A DNA stretch of 64,000 nt, taken from assembly GCA_025331435.1 (NCBI GenBank), contig JAIWNI010000002.1, forward strand, positions 434,001 through 498,000. The letters are read 5' to 3'. Below the pieces are notes generated by a model. The model had not been told where the DNA came from. It worked only from the letters and a program-made list of their open reading frames with translations, and ran no database searches. The position numbers and the translations under genes are program-made. Each line of letters starts with the position of its first letter. The stretch's first letter is position 1. Shown here in pieces: positions 39,463-50,934 of the stretch. Origin of the DNA: Choanephora cucurbitarum (lineage: Eukaryota; Mucoromycota; Mucoromycetes; Mucorales; Choanephoraceae).

Positions 39463-40649
39463 TTATTGCAAATAGTACGTATCCTTGTTTTTATTGCTTT
39501 TAGATGCTCTGGAAACTTTTTCTGGCTTGGATGTAGCCGTTCTGGCAGGAACGCGCTTGGTAGCAGTAGCCTTAAAGCAGCAGAAGCAAGAGTAGAAGCA
39601 AGAGTAGAAGTATAACCAAGGTCAGGAAAAGAGAAAAAAAAGAAGAGGAGAAAGAAGAGTCCATAGGCGAAGTAAAAGAAAAACCACGAACAGAAGCCGG
39701 AGAGGAAGTAGAAGCAAGGGCAGGTAAAGAGAGAACAGAAGAAGTTAGGTGAGAAGCAGAAGAAGAAGCATAGAGAAAAGAAGAAGGAGCAAAAGAGAAA
39801 AGAGAGGAACTGGACAAAGAGGCATCTTTAGGCTTATATAGTGTGGATAAGTACATTTGTTACTTGAATGACTATTTACTGGTTTGTATACCTTTGTCAT
39901 TTTTCTCTTTTGAGAAGGAGGAGCCATCTCGGTGTTAGATCCAAAGTCGTCTTCTTCTTTCGCAGCTTCTTTTATTTCCGTCTCGTCGGCTATGTCTTCG
40001 TTATTTTTGACTCCATCGCTAGCCTCCTCTAAAGCAGCAACTGGAAATTCTTTTGGTGCTATTTTGCTAGAGATAATGGTCATTATAAGACTTAAATGCG
40101 TACCTTATTCTGCCTTCTCCTTTGTTATGATTGACTATGTTACTGTAAGACTTCTGTATCAAGAAGCTTGCAACCCAATCTTCATCACAAATAGAAAGGT
40201 CAACATAAGACTCATTCAAAGTTCTTTGATTGGCCTTTATAATGGCTGACTTCTTGATCTTCAATTCAACATCTCCCTAGTTAGGTGCAACGGCAGTAAA
40301 AGATTTTCCGGCGATACTGTTAGCCCCGTCATAGCATATCTTACGAATTGACATGTAAAGTTATTTAAATAAGATTATTGCCAAAAGTTTTGAGTACGCC
40401 TTTGACATCATCTACTTTTAGTTTCTTTGCTCTGATTTTGCCGTCTTCAATAATGACAGTAGGAAAGCTAATCCCGCGAGGTGTCTCAATACGAGCAATA
40501 GCGGTTTCAAGAACAGACGAAGTTTCGAGCTGTTGAAGTCCTTGCTGGCTGATTGCTCCGTTATATTTCTTTGATTCTCTTTTACAAGCTACTGCAAAAA
40601 CTATCCTTTGTCCTAAAACTCTACTGTCAAAACGTTACACAAAATGCAT
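39463..40649 (-). CDS. Unrecognised multi-exon protein
   Basis: Reading the minus strand, exon pieces join at good splice sites: an N-terminal piece ending at 40398, then 40276-40104, then a piece ending at 39892, then 39832-39617 and 39570-39463. The N-terminal part includes ETAIARIETPRGISFPTVII and the next exon TLNESYVDLSICDEDWVASF. The middle is acidic, followed by a Ser-rich stretch and a basic tail ending DTYYLQ. The start is uncertain: ATG at 40649 with a short first exon is one solution. The 40104 donor joins either 40066, leaving a 37-nt intron, or 40018, leaving 85 nt. I do not recognise the family. The supposed start lies just downstream of the tRNA-Pro on the same strand. Confidence 0.45.
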
Positions 40650-40665
40650 CAAACGATGCAAAAAT

Positions 40666-40737
40666 GGGTTTCTCCGGGAATCGAACCCGGGACCTCTCGC
40701 ACCCTAAGCGAGAATTATACCACTAAACCAAGAAACC
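40666..40737 (-). tRNA. tRNA-Pro (anticodon AGG)
   Basis: On the minus strand the acceptor arms GGTTTCT and AGAAACC pair perfectly. The anticodon arm TCTCGC-TTAGGGT-GCGAGA gives anticodon AGG, and the T-arm is CCGGG-TTCGATT-CCCGG. A TTTTT pol III terminator follows immediately on the minus strand. No intron is present. Confidence 0.95.
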
Positions 40738-42840
40738 TCCGATAAAAAATTTGGTTAAATGTTTTACAGATTCAAAAATTTAAACAAAAAGTCACGTGAT
40801 CAAGAGGTATTTTATGCTTAAAAGTGTTTATAAAGACCTTAAAGAAGTGTTCTCAAAAAGGCAATTTTATGAAATGTTAATTTTTAGAAGAACAGATAAA
40901 GATAACTTTTATTCCTTTAGATCAACTTGCTATTTATACTCTCCTTGTCATTTCTCTTCAAGTTTTAAGAAGATTGATATACTGATGAGTTATATAACCA
41001 AGTGATAAAATATACGTATAATGATTGAAATGAATTGTGCTTAATTGCTGCTATCCGTTTTTGGATCTTTCTCTTCTTTTTCAATTTCCCTCAAGTGCTG
41101 GTTAAAACTTTCATCATTTGTTTTGCTTCATGCCTCAGTTTCATTACCGTTTTGTGGTATGAGTGGGAGTTTATCAGAAGCAATAATCAAAAAAACCAGA
41201 AAAGTACAACTAATACTCAACTAAGATTATTGATTTAAAAACTGGGCAATATTTTTTTTAGCTAATGGAATATGCCTCTATTTGTATTCTTTGATTTTTA
41301 ATGAGAAAAGACTTGGTCCATGATGCACAATATCTGAACTTCAATCAAATCTTGTGTTATCTATCTCTAAGCAGTTATCTATAGCAGGTCAACTTCATGG
41401 CACTGGCGTTTCCTTTGGTTTATATCAGGCCTTAGGTAACATCACATCCATATAAAACACATGGCATTTTGAATGCAGGAGTAATGCTAAATAAATGTCA
41501 AATCAGCAGTGAAGACTTGGCTAATATACCAAATACTCAAATGTGTTACTCTATAAGATATTTATTCATTTTATGAGTCTAGGTAAAGGGAAACAACATA
41601 TATTTCTATTGTTGTATATAACACATTTCAAGTGGCAAGTTTTGCATTCATACTTCATTTCTAGAAATAAGCTTTGTTATAAGTATATAGAATCTATATA
41701 CATATTGCAAATGAATCATAGACTTTATGATCGTATGATCTATTCATCTCGAAGAGATTAGTTTTAATCCAATGATAATCCAAGAGGCAGCCTCTATCAG
41801 GTTTAATTGACGAAGTGACCCTAGGTACTCAAGCCTGACTATAGCGGATAGATGATTGATATCTGCTATACTGAATTCCATTTGACGTGGCAGAAAGCAA
41901 TGTTCCTCTTCAGAATGTCACATTAGAAAACTGATCATCTTTGATAACTTTTGAGCAAAACCACCATCATCATATCATGCTCCGTACAAATTTTATATCG
42001 TTGGTTCTTTCTACACTCGATACTCTGGAAAAGCGATGTAGTTCGTTTCTGTCAATTTTAACGTTCTCACTCAATTCTGAGATGATTTCATATGACCTTG
42101 AATTGCTCTCTTAGACCAGAGAAACAGACAAGAACGAATCGCAACACCCCCTCTCTCCCTTTTTAATTGGACTGAGCTCTTTTATTGATCGAAGAACATA
42201 TATGCTAGAGAATACTTTCTATTGTTTTCGTTATTTTGAAGCAATGTACTTTATTGTCTATTTCTCTGGTCTAAGAGAGCAATAAATTATCAGATTGAAA
42301 GATGTCTTTCCAACTTTGCGGGCTTGTATTTTATCAGCTCAAAAGATTCTACTAGATAGCAGTGTTCCACATTGTCTATTTTTCATAAGAAGAGAATCTT
42401 ACAAACGTTCCTTAGTCAAGTCTGGATAAAAATGATCTTTCTTCTCCTATCCAATCATTACTATATTTGTCGCGCACGAACAATAAAGTGCAACAAAAGA
42501 AAAACCTAGGTCCGCATAAATTTTTCCCTGTACTTTTTTTTTCGCAGTGATTATGCCTCTGTTGATTACTAGGCTCGCGCTTAGGCCGTGTTTTAGTGTA
42601 ATATATGAACAAGAGTCAGACTGTATTATAACGACTTATCCCTTATTGTTATTAAGAATCTAGGATCTCTTAAAGCACGGCCACCCAAACAAATACCAAC
42701 AGCCTTAAAGCAATGCTTATCAACACAGCCTAGAAGACCTCATTCAGCAAGGTAAAGCGATCCTGACCTAAAGAAAGCACATAAAAATAAAGACTGATCG
42801 AGCTACTAGCACACATGTTCCAAAAGTCTTTGAGAACTGG
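40738..42840. other. Gene-poor spacer
   Basis: Apart from the 182-bp inverted-repeat element listed separately, I see no gene. The frames at 40796-41005 and 41543-41761 are AT-rich without protein character. The last 180 bp hold alternative start regions for the ABC transporter. Confidence 0.45.
42102..42283. mobile_element. 182-bp element with perfect 23-bp terminal inverted repeats (MITE-like)
   Basis: Positions 42102-42124 (core CTCTCTTAGACCAGAG) are the exact reverse complement of 42261-42283. The 136-bp interior has no coding capacity. Size and structure fit a miniature inverted-repeat transposable element, but I see no clear target-site duplication. A structured RNA or regulatory hairpin is therefore possible. 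Confidence 0.55.
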
Positions 42841-45051
42841 ATGCTTACATTTCAACAGTCATTTCATGCGATCAAAGCAGGTGCTGTGCCCATCACTACG
42901 TTTCTTGTCGGCATCAAGTTTGCGGGACCACTCAAAATAAGCACCGTTTACAATGAAGCTCTTGAACAACAAAGACCTCTGATCATTAAAGAAACACGCA
43001 TTCCCAAACCGCTTGTTACTGCTCCCAAACACCAATCGATCATTCGAGATATTTGGGAACTTGTTAAACCTGATTTGTTATTACTTGGCCTTATCATATT
43101 AACTGCTATTGGTGCAGCCATCATTCAACTACAAACTCCACTTGTCACTGGTCAATTGATCAATATCTTGTCTCGTAGTGTACAGGCTGCCTCAGATGGA
43201 TTGAATTCGCTTACAATTAGTGACTTGAATGCACCTGCTCTCAAGTTGTTTGGAATGTTATCTGCACAAGGATTTTTGACATTTGCTCACATTGCATTGG
43301 TGTCTGCTTTCGGCGAAAATGTAGCTAAGCGATTGCGTGGCAAGTTGTTTGCAGCTATTATTCAACAGGATATGTCATTTTTTGATTGTCATCGTAGTGG
43401 TGAGCTTGTAGGTCGCTTGACAGCTGATGTGTCTGATTTCAAAGTAAGCTATCTTCAAAAAAAAAAGAAAGAAGGAAAGAGAGAATCTAAAAAAGAAGAT
43501 TGATTGATGTTAGAGTACATTTAAACAATTGGTTACTCAAGGCCTAAAGTCAGTCACTCAAACCATTGGTTCTGCTATTCAGTTGTTCCGTATATCAACA
43601 TCATTGACACTAACTATGCTCGGTACAATGCCCATTCTGTATATCTTACTGAATGTATATGGCGCCTATCTGCGAAATATCAGCAAGATAAATAAACAAC
43701 TGGATGGTATATCAAGTGGTGTAGCTGGTGAAGTGATTACGAACATGCGAACAGTGCGTGCATTTGCTTCGGAAGAACGTGAAATTGAACACTATGGCCA
43801 TACTTGTCAAAAGGTAGCTAAAGCTAATCAGCATTTAGGTTTACATATCGGTCTCTTTCAAGGTTTGACAAATATCTCTATCGGCTGTATGGTCTTGACT
43901 GTCTTGTACTATGGTGGCTCTTTAGTGGTCGAGAATAAGTTAACTAGTGGTGATCTCATGTCTTATATGTTATCAACACAGACTGCTCAACAATCTCTTG
44001 TCTCGCTTGGTGTTTTGTTTGGTCAATCTATCAAGGCCTCTGCGTCTGCTGTACGTGTATTTGAGTTTATTCATTTACATCCTCAAGTGCCTCTTCATGG
44101 TGGCCTTGAGCTAGATCATGTCTTTGGTGATGTTGTGTTTGATCGTGTTAACTTTAGTTATCCTACACGTCCTGATCATAAGGTTTTGGATGGATTCAGT
44201 TTGACAGTGCCTCAAGGAACAACAGTTGCGCTCTGTGGTGCTTCAGGATCAGGCAAGTCTACCATTGCCTCTTTGCTAGAGCGGTTCTATGAGCCAACTG
44301 ATGGTGATGGTAATATCATGCTGGATGGTTATGATCTAAAGAGGCTTGATCCTTCTTGGTTAAGACATCATATTGGATTTATCAATCAAGAGCCTGTGTT
44401 ATTTGCCACTTCAATCTTAGAGAACATTCGTTATGGAAAACCAGATGCCACAATGGAAGAAGTCAGAGAGGCTGCTCGTCAAGCCAATGCTGAAGTGTTT
44501 ATCGAAGCATTCCCTGATGGATATGAGACTGTTGTAGGAGAACGTGGTGCTGCTTTATCTGGTGGTCAAAAACAACGTATTGCTATTGCTCGTGCTATCT
44601 TAAAGAATCCAAAGGTAAAGTGTTCAATTATTTCTTCAATTTACTGATCTCTCTCTCTCTTTTTTTCTAGATATTAATCCTAGATGAGGCTACTTCTGCT
44701 TTAGATAGTAATGATTGAGAACCTATGTTGCACAATGATACTAACACGATGATCAAAATAGCTCAAAGTGAAAAAATGGTGCAAGAAGCACTCGATAAAC
44801 TGATGCAAGGAAGAACTGTACTTGTAATTGCTCATCGTCTGTCTACAATTAGAAAGGCTGACATGATTGTGGTGATGGGTCGAACACCAGGAAATATCCT
44901 TGAGAAAGGTGGTGTATATTGTTAAGTTATGGACTTCTAGACTCATTTGCTTTTACTTTGTAAATTAGGTACCCATCAAGAACTTATGAATAACCGATCT
45001 ACCTATTTTAGACTTCATAATCAATTAGTGGATATTGAAAATCAACTATAG
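42841..45051 (+). CDS. ABCB-type half ABC transporter, probably mitochondrial (ABCB8/MDL-like)
   Basis: Five exons (42841-43443, 43514-44614, 44671-44707, 44762-44908, 44969-45051) give 656 residues. One transmembrane domain (about residues 70-350) includes [20 protein letters not shown] and the [20 protein letters not shown] coupling region. One nucleotide-binding domain follows, with Walker [11 protein letters not shown]-loop [10 protein letters not shown], signature [15 protein letters not shown], Walker [13 protein letters not shown] and H-loop [13 protein letters not shown] order and length match half-transporters that dimerise, closest in feel to ABCB8/ABCB10/Mdl. The N-terminus is uncertain: an overlapping frame from ATG 42815 encodes an Arg-rich, mitochondrial presequence-like stretch ([13 protein letters not shown]) that could join downstream by an intron. 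Confidence 0.88.
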
Positions 45052-45373
45052 AAATAAAACAAGAGTAATACTTTTCTAATGTATGTATGTTATAGTATCC
45101 AAACTGTTCATTGGCATTAAATAGATAACACAATTAACAATGTCAGCTTGATGCTTGCTAATCAAGTGAGCATATTTCAAGAAGACAAAGATTACTTTCT
45201 GCTTAAAAAACAAAAATGCTACACAGTAGCTTGTATTATTGTAGTTTATTCCCTTACTATTTTTTTATCTAAAAAAAAAAAAGTCAAACTCTTCCAATCA
45301 TTCAATGATCCGAAATCGCGATATAATGAAGGAAAAAAAAACAATACGGGAGGAGATGAAATGATAAAAATAT

Positions 45374-46311
45374 CTAAGGAGCAACCACATTGTCTGCGTA
45401 TTTACCAGCGTAATTACCAGGGGGGCTATAGTCACAGACATAGTAAGTTCCTCTCAAATTAGAACAGTAAGTAGCAGCACATCCGATTTCTGTTGTGCTC
45501 TTCCAGACAACTTGAGTGAAATGACCGGTGGATGAACTATAGCTGTTGGTTCCATAGTTGTAGTTCTTGCCCTCGTTGTACCAGGCATCAATGACAGCCT
45601 CCATAGATTTATAGCCGTAAGCAATGTTCTGACCTGCTCCCTTCAACTAAATTTTCGCCGGAAAAGGCAAGTTAGAATTAATGGAACTGAGACAAAGCCA
45701 ATGATACTTACGACACTGTGACCCCAGACACAGGAATCGGTAACAGTTTGAGCATGGTCAGCAAGTTTAGTGCTCCATGTTACATCAGGAACATGGTGGG
45801 CTTTACGGTATTTGTTGTGAATAGCCAAGGCTTCGGATTGAACATCATCTGAACCAGCAGATGAAGTAGGTGTAGCTTTACCAGTAGCAGTAGCTTTACT
45901 AGTAGATGTAGCCTTAGCAGTAGTTGTAGGTTTGGCAGTTGTGGTAACATCAGAAGTATTGTCATCATCATCACCAGTAGAGTCAGAGTCGCCTTCACCA
46001 GTAGAGCCAGATTCGTTTTCGTCTTCATCAGAATGAGTGTACTCGTTCTTCTTTCCATAGGAGCCTTTGTATCTCCAACCTTTTTTTTGAGCATCATCAT
46101 CAATATCTTTTTTTCTGTGTATTTGCTGATCGCTGTGCCTGCCCTGGCCATGTTGCTTACCTTGGTATCGAGAAGTGGCAGTAGGAGTACCAGTAGCAGC
46201 AACACTTGTGGTTGTAGTGACAGTCAATGATTCACTTTCGCTTAAGGGCTTGGGAGCAGCCAAGACAGCTTGGGACAGAATGAGAGCAGCAAGAACCTTA
46301 TTGAAAAGCAT
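45374..46311 (-). CDS. Secreted CAP/SCP-domain protein (PRY/PR-1-like)
   Basis: Two exons (46311-45712, 45646-45374) give 290 residues. A signal peptide (to about residue 18, AVLA-APKP) is followed by a Ser/Thr/Asp-rich, low-complexity stalk of about 130 residues. The CAP domain holds all usual landmarks: ALAIHNKYRKAHHVP, SCVWGHS, GAGQNIAYG, GHFTQVVWKSTTEIGCA and YYVCDYSPPGNY. Yeast Pry proteins of this family bind and export sterols and fatty acids, and others act in the wall or in interactions with hosts. The stalk resembles the linker of yeast Pry1, which supports a cell-surface or secreted role. Convergent with the ABC transporter, 322 bp apart. Confidence 0.9.
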
Positions 46312-46362
46312 ATTATAGAAAAAAGATAGGGTTTAAAAGAAAGAAGTGCATCTTTCATTGAC

Positions 46363-46370
46363 TATTTATA
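46363..46370 (-). promoter_or_regulatory. TATA box of the CAP-protein gene
   Basis: TATAAATA on the minus strand, 52 bp upstream of the ATG at 46311, matching the TATA spacing of other genes here. Confidence 0.45.
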
Positions 46371-47915
46371 CCTGTCAAAGTGCACCATGAAATAAATTTA
46401 AATTGAAATCAAGAGTATGGATCATCATTGGATGAACAAAATTCTGGTACGTGCCCTCCAAAGAAGTGATTGGGTTGGTAAGAAAACCGTTTGTTAAACA
46501 GTCCACGTTGTTTTAACAGACATTGTACAGGTCAAAGTAGTTGCTTATTTTGGAATGGCATTTTTCCTCTGATTTTTACAGATTTTATATTTTGGTAACA
46601 CTTAAAAAGGAAGTTACTTGACAGCATATTGATCTGGAGACTGTAACACAAAGAAATAAAGATTTTCAAATCACACAAGAGAAATGATTAATTAGGATCG
46701 GGTTTATGACAATTTCACTGTAATATTAACCACGAAAAAGGCTTTTCAAGTTCTTCTGTTTGCACGAGGCAAGAACCATCAATAAAAGAAATGCAATTGA
46801 ACGAATTAGAGATGATGACCTGAAGTTCAGTTACCTGAATTTGGTCTAGCCAAATGTTTATTATATCTAATTAGGACTTTTAATACAAAAAGACAACACA
46901 TTGATAATGGTCCCATAAACACCAATCATACTGAGTTATTTTTGAGATTTTTACTGTTAATTCGTATAACAGAGCATTAAGAATACGAAGAGAATGTTAT
47001 AGACATTTTCAAATTGGGGAAAGTTGTTCCGCTCAAAGCTTGTAAAAGCAATTATCCTTTTGCTTAGGGCACTGGCATCATCAAGCACTGACAAGAAAAA
47101 AAAAGACGCCTCTAGATTTTCTTCTTTAATAATACAGTGATATACAAGCAGGATCGTATGGCAAGAAATCTGTTCATCTCTAAATCAGTAAAGTACTTCA
47201 GAATTCAGGCGTTAATGCTGGGATTCGAGCATATTGACCATAGTAAGCACTTAGGTTGCTTGGTTATTTGAAATTGAGTCTAGCTATAGCATGTTCTTTG
47301 TTAACAAGCAAGCGAGATTCATAATTTTTTTTTTCATGACCTGAGTATTACAACTTTTCTTTGTTACTCAAATAATTATATTTCTTAATTCACAATTTTC
47401 TGTTGATCATGATGTTGTCAATAAGAAATACAGTCTACGTAAATGACATGTCTGTTCTTATGTTATAACTACAAGCTGTGATAAAATAGGTTGTTGCTTG
47501 CAATTACAGATGACAAAAGAGGCTTGTTTTGCAGTATTCAAAAGAAAAAATTAAGTGTGACAATAAGAAATTATACAATTGAGCTCAAGAGCATGAGGAA
47601 GTCATCATATTTTTTTTATGATTGTTGCACTGTGTCTCCTCTCTTATGAGTGTTACCACTTCAATGAATTTGATTTGTATCATATTGCAAAGCACAAAAG
47701 GAAATAATGATCTGGATAGCTAATATAAAAAAAGCAAAAGCGAATCATCTTAAAGGCTGATTGACTTACCATCAAATATCATGCAAACTATACAATTACT
47801 CATTCAGGAACATTTGATTTGAAACAATCTGCGGTAATTTAAAATCGTTTCACCCAAAAAACCAAGAATATGCCTCACAATTATTTTCTCTTTCTTTCTT
47901 TTTACTTTAATTTTT
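46371..47915. other. Divergent intergenic region, no gene seen
   Basis: Upstream region shared by the CAP gene (minus) and the lipid kinase gene (plus). AT-rich, with poly-A and poly-T runs and no supportable coding sequence. Confidence 0.45.
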
Positions 47916-49337
47916 ATGACTCGTTCAGCTACAGTCAAGAACAAGGAAGGCAGCTTGATTTGCCTAAACTTAAATGAGGATCGCCTTGAAATTGAGCACA
48001 AAGATACCAATACAAAAGAGCTTATCTCCTTCAGTTTAATATATGGTGTTCAATACCAAGATGATTTACACGAAATAACCATACACTTAGCTAGTTCTTT
48101 TGATCCTAATTCTTTATCAGAGATACCTGATAATCCAGACTTGAACAATCTTCGACCCAAGCAGGTTCAGTGGGTTCAGCGTACATTAACTTATACTGCT
48201 GCGGATGATCACTTGTGCTCACTGACAGCTGAACTTAGAACCCAATGTTTACCACATCAATCCACATTTGCATCAACACCTATCTTTGTTATCTTAAACC
48301 CAACATCAGGTCAACAGCTGGCCGAAAAGCATTTCAAGGATACAGTAAGACCCATGTTGATGACAGCTGGGTTTCAGACAGTTGAGAAAGTCCTGACTGA
48401 AAGTAACGGCCGGACACGCGGCATAGCTGAATCAATTGGAAAGCGACTTTCGAGTTACACCACTCCGCCTATCATTGTGGCTATGGGAGGTGATGGTACA
48501 TTACACGAAGTCATCAATGGACTAGCCGATGCAGAAGATACCCTATCTGAACATGTTCGCTTTCGATTGGGTGTGATTCCTGCAGGATCTGGCAATGCCT
48601 TTGCCATAGGTTTAGGAATTGAGAGCATAGAGCATGCCACACTCAAGATCATTCATGCCAAACAAGAGAAACCGTTTTATCTGATGGATGTTCGGTTTGG
48701 TCATGCCACTCAAGATACTGAATGGTCTCACCATGTTGTCTATGATAAGATGGAGCGACCTATACGACTACTGGTTGTGATGAGTTGGGGATTTCATGCA
48801 CAGATTGTGTCCAAGTCGCGTTATTTGCGTTATTTTATGGGCAATCAACGGTTCTCGTTGGTTGCTATGTTCTTACTCAAGTTCTTGCAGCAGTATGAAG
48901 GTGAAGTTGTCCTTAAGCAAGTGAAGCAATATGATTCAGCCAATGAGGCTTGGCCTGATAATGTTCAAGAAGAGATGGTGTTGGGTACAGATAAACGATT
49001 CACCTATTTTATCGCTAGTAAACAACACTCATTGGAAAAGGGATTTAAGATTGCACCTCATGCTTCTTCTCTACAGAAAGATATTGATATAGTCACACTT
49101 CGTGATGTAGATGCAGAGACCTTGACAAATGCAAGTATAGGGGCATTTCAAGGTGGCAAGCATATTGCTTCATCGCAAGTAGATTATTTCAAAGCAAATG
49201 AATTACTATTGCGTGTGCCTTACAAGACAGAACTCTGTCTGGATGGTGAGATACATAACTTATCAGCCAAAGGCATAATGCATCTTAAAGTAGTTGAGTC
49301 ATCAACTGATCGTTGTCAATTCACTGTTTTTGTGTAA
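47916..49337 (+). CDS. Sphingoid long-chain base kinase / sphingosine kinase-like lipid kinase
   Basis: A single uninterrupted reading frame of 473 residues, unusual in this intron-rich window. The DAGK-type catalytic domain runs from about residue 125: FVILNPTSGQQLAEKHF, the nucleotide-binding VAMGGDGTLHEVINGLADAE, and GVIPAGSGNAFAIGLGI. WGFHAQIVSKSRYLRY and a C-terminal LCLDGE complete the sphingosine kinase/Lcb4-Lcb5 layout. These enzymes phosphorylate long-chain sphingoid bases using ATP at ER, Golgi or plasma membranes. The non-catalytic N-terminal 120 residues resemble the extra domain of fungal long-chain-base kinases. Ceramide kinase is less likely because no PH-like CERK module is evident. 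It ends 46 bp from the converging SLC35F-type gene. Confidence 0.88.
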   Translation: MTRSATVKNKEGSLICLNLNEDRLEIEHKDTNTKELISFSLIYGVQYQDDLHEITIHLASSFDPNSLSEIPDNPDLNNLRPKQVQWVQRTLTYTAADDHLCSLTAELRTQCLPHQSTFASTPIFVILNPTSGQQLAEKHFKDTVRPMLMTAGFQTVEKVLTESNGRTRGIAESIGKRLSSYTTPPIIVAMGGDGTLHEVINGLADAEDTLSEHVRFRLGVIPAGSGNAFAIGLGIESIEHATLKIIHAKQEKPFYLMDVRFGHATQDTEWSHHVVYDKMERPIRLLVVMSWGFHAQIVSKSRYLRYFMGNQRFSLVAMFLLKFLQQYEGEVVLKQVKQYDSANEAWPDNVQEEMVLGTDKRFTYFIASKQHSLEKGFKIAPHASSLQKDIDIVTLRDVDAETLTNASIGAFQGGKHIASSQVDYFKANELLLRVPYKTELCLDGEIHNLSAKGIMHLKVVESSTDRCQFTVFV

Positions 49338-49383
49338 TCTATTTACAAAATAATAATAAAAAAAGTAATCTAAAAAATAGCTT

Positions 49384-50778
49384 CTATGATGAAGTGTACA
49401 AAACACGCTTGCTGCTGTCGTTGGAAATAGGCATGCTTTCTTCGTCTTGCTTTAGTTGATCAGAGGTTGTAGTGGGTGATACTAAGCTAAAGATGGTTAT
49501 GCTTGTGATGACAAGTGCATAAGCAATAGGGTAAAATGGTGGCATCTAGCATCATTTGATGAGTCTACAGATAGTCATCTGATTTTTTCTTATCTGTGTC
49601 ATACCTTTGCATTCAAAAACAATAAACCAACAATCAATGAGTAGAAATTGCTTGTGATCAAATTCATGCTAAGAAAAGCAGCTCCTGCCATTCGATATAC
49701 TGTAGGTACAAGAGAATACATGCAAAATAGGCACAGGACATACATGGTCACTAATCCCACTAAATTCAATAGAATGAGCCTTTCTGTCTATCAAAACAAT
49801 CACTAACTTACAGATTGGCCATGACCATTCAATAGCTATCAGATGGTCAAATTCAAAAATAAGCCTATGAATAGGTTTACTTGTTGATCTACTAAATAAA
49901 TCTATAACTACTTACATCTGAATACCACAGAAAAGACTACCCCAATAACCAGCTTTCCTGAGGAATTCGCTAGAGTCATAATGCTGAACAAGATGTTCCT
50001 CAGTGACATTACTGACAGCATACAAAGTAGCACTAATCAACTTGAATAAACAGACAAGTGGTTAATGTCACAGCAAAAAGTGTTGCTTTAGATTGTTACT
50101 GTACACAAATCATATCACCAATCCAACTATGATTCACTATGATGTATGCATGAGCATTCGTTCAATTATGTCTTCGCTATCTCAATTACCTGTAGATTCA
50201 TCTTCATTGCCCATGACATCTCCCCATATCAACAACACAAGTCCAATGAGACAGACAATGGCACTTTGAACATGTAACTTGCTATATCTGACATTCAAAA
50301 AGAAAGCTGAGAGTATCATGATGCATGGGATAGACCATGAGGACAATATCAGCGCTGAAAGTACCGAAGTTCTCTTAAAGGCTAATACAGCAAGTGCATT
50401 ACCTAGAAAAACAATAAGCGACAAATCTTTAGAAAAGAAAAAGAGTTATTACCATGAACATCAGCAAAAGAAAATCCAAGAACTACAAGTCCCCCGAAAA
50501 AAAAATAAGAGACATGACAATCAGTTGAATTGACTATAATAGTGAATTTTTGTCTTACATTGCCAGTGGGTTTGAGTAGAAGCTGATCGTGTCTCTGTTG
50601 CGATGAGGGTATAGACAGAGGCCAGTAACAGATAATTACAAAAGTTCTGTGTGAAAGGTATACTGATTTGATACTTATTCCAAAGAGCAGAAGAAGCTGC
50701 ACTTGTACCTGTAATACACAGAGACAATAATTGACCTAAGCCAACTGCCAGTACAGTCTTTTTACTGAGCGTTGGCAT
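49384..50778 (-). CDS. SLC35F-type solute (nucleotide-sugar-like) transporter
   Basis: Eight minus-strand exons (50778-50559, 50482-50453, 50402-50190, 50136-50105, 50040-49916, 49864-49826, 49779-49605, 49545-49384) give 331 residues with consistent phases. The family pattern is clear: YQISIPFTQNFCNYLLL, FADVHGNALAVLAFKRTSVL, SALILSSWSIPCIMILSAFF, ISATLYAVSNVTEEHLVQHY and FCMYSLVPTVYRMAGAAFLS. This resembles SLC35F1/F2/F6-like drug/metabolite-superfamily carriers, whose substrates are mostly unknown. Exons 4 and 6 are tiny (32 and 39 nt). The intron at 49825-49780 is 46 nt with a weak GTCATG donor and is the least certain join. It lies 157 bp downstream of the Arg/Glu-rich gene on the same strand. 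Confidence 0.8.
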
Positions 50779-50934
50779 ATTTGTATAAACAAAAAAAAAG
50801 GAGAAAAAAACAAAGATCTAAAAAAAAATATCCTAATATAGGGTTTGTCAATTGGAATTGACTTTGAAATATAAGTGTCAAATGGTAGTTCTTTAATTAA
50901 ATGCTCCAACTAATCTAAATCTAATGCTTTTCTA

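Noticed and set aside
39572..39856. Ser/Leu-rich minus-strand frame as a separate gene or transposon piece
   Set aside because: It is better explained as exon 3 of the multi-exon gene at 39463-40649, joined by canonical splice sites in matching phase.
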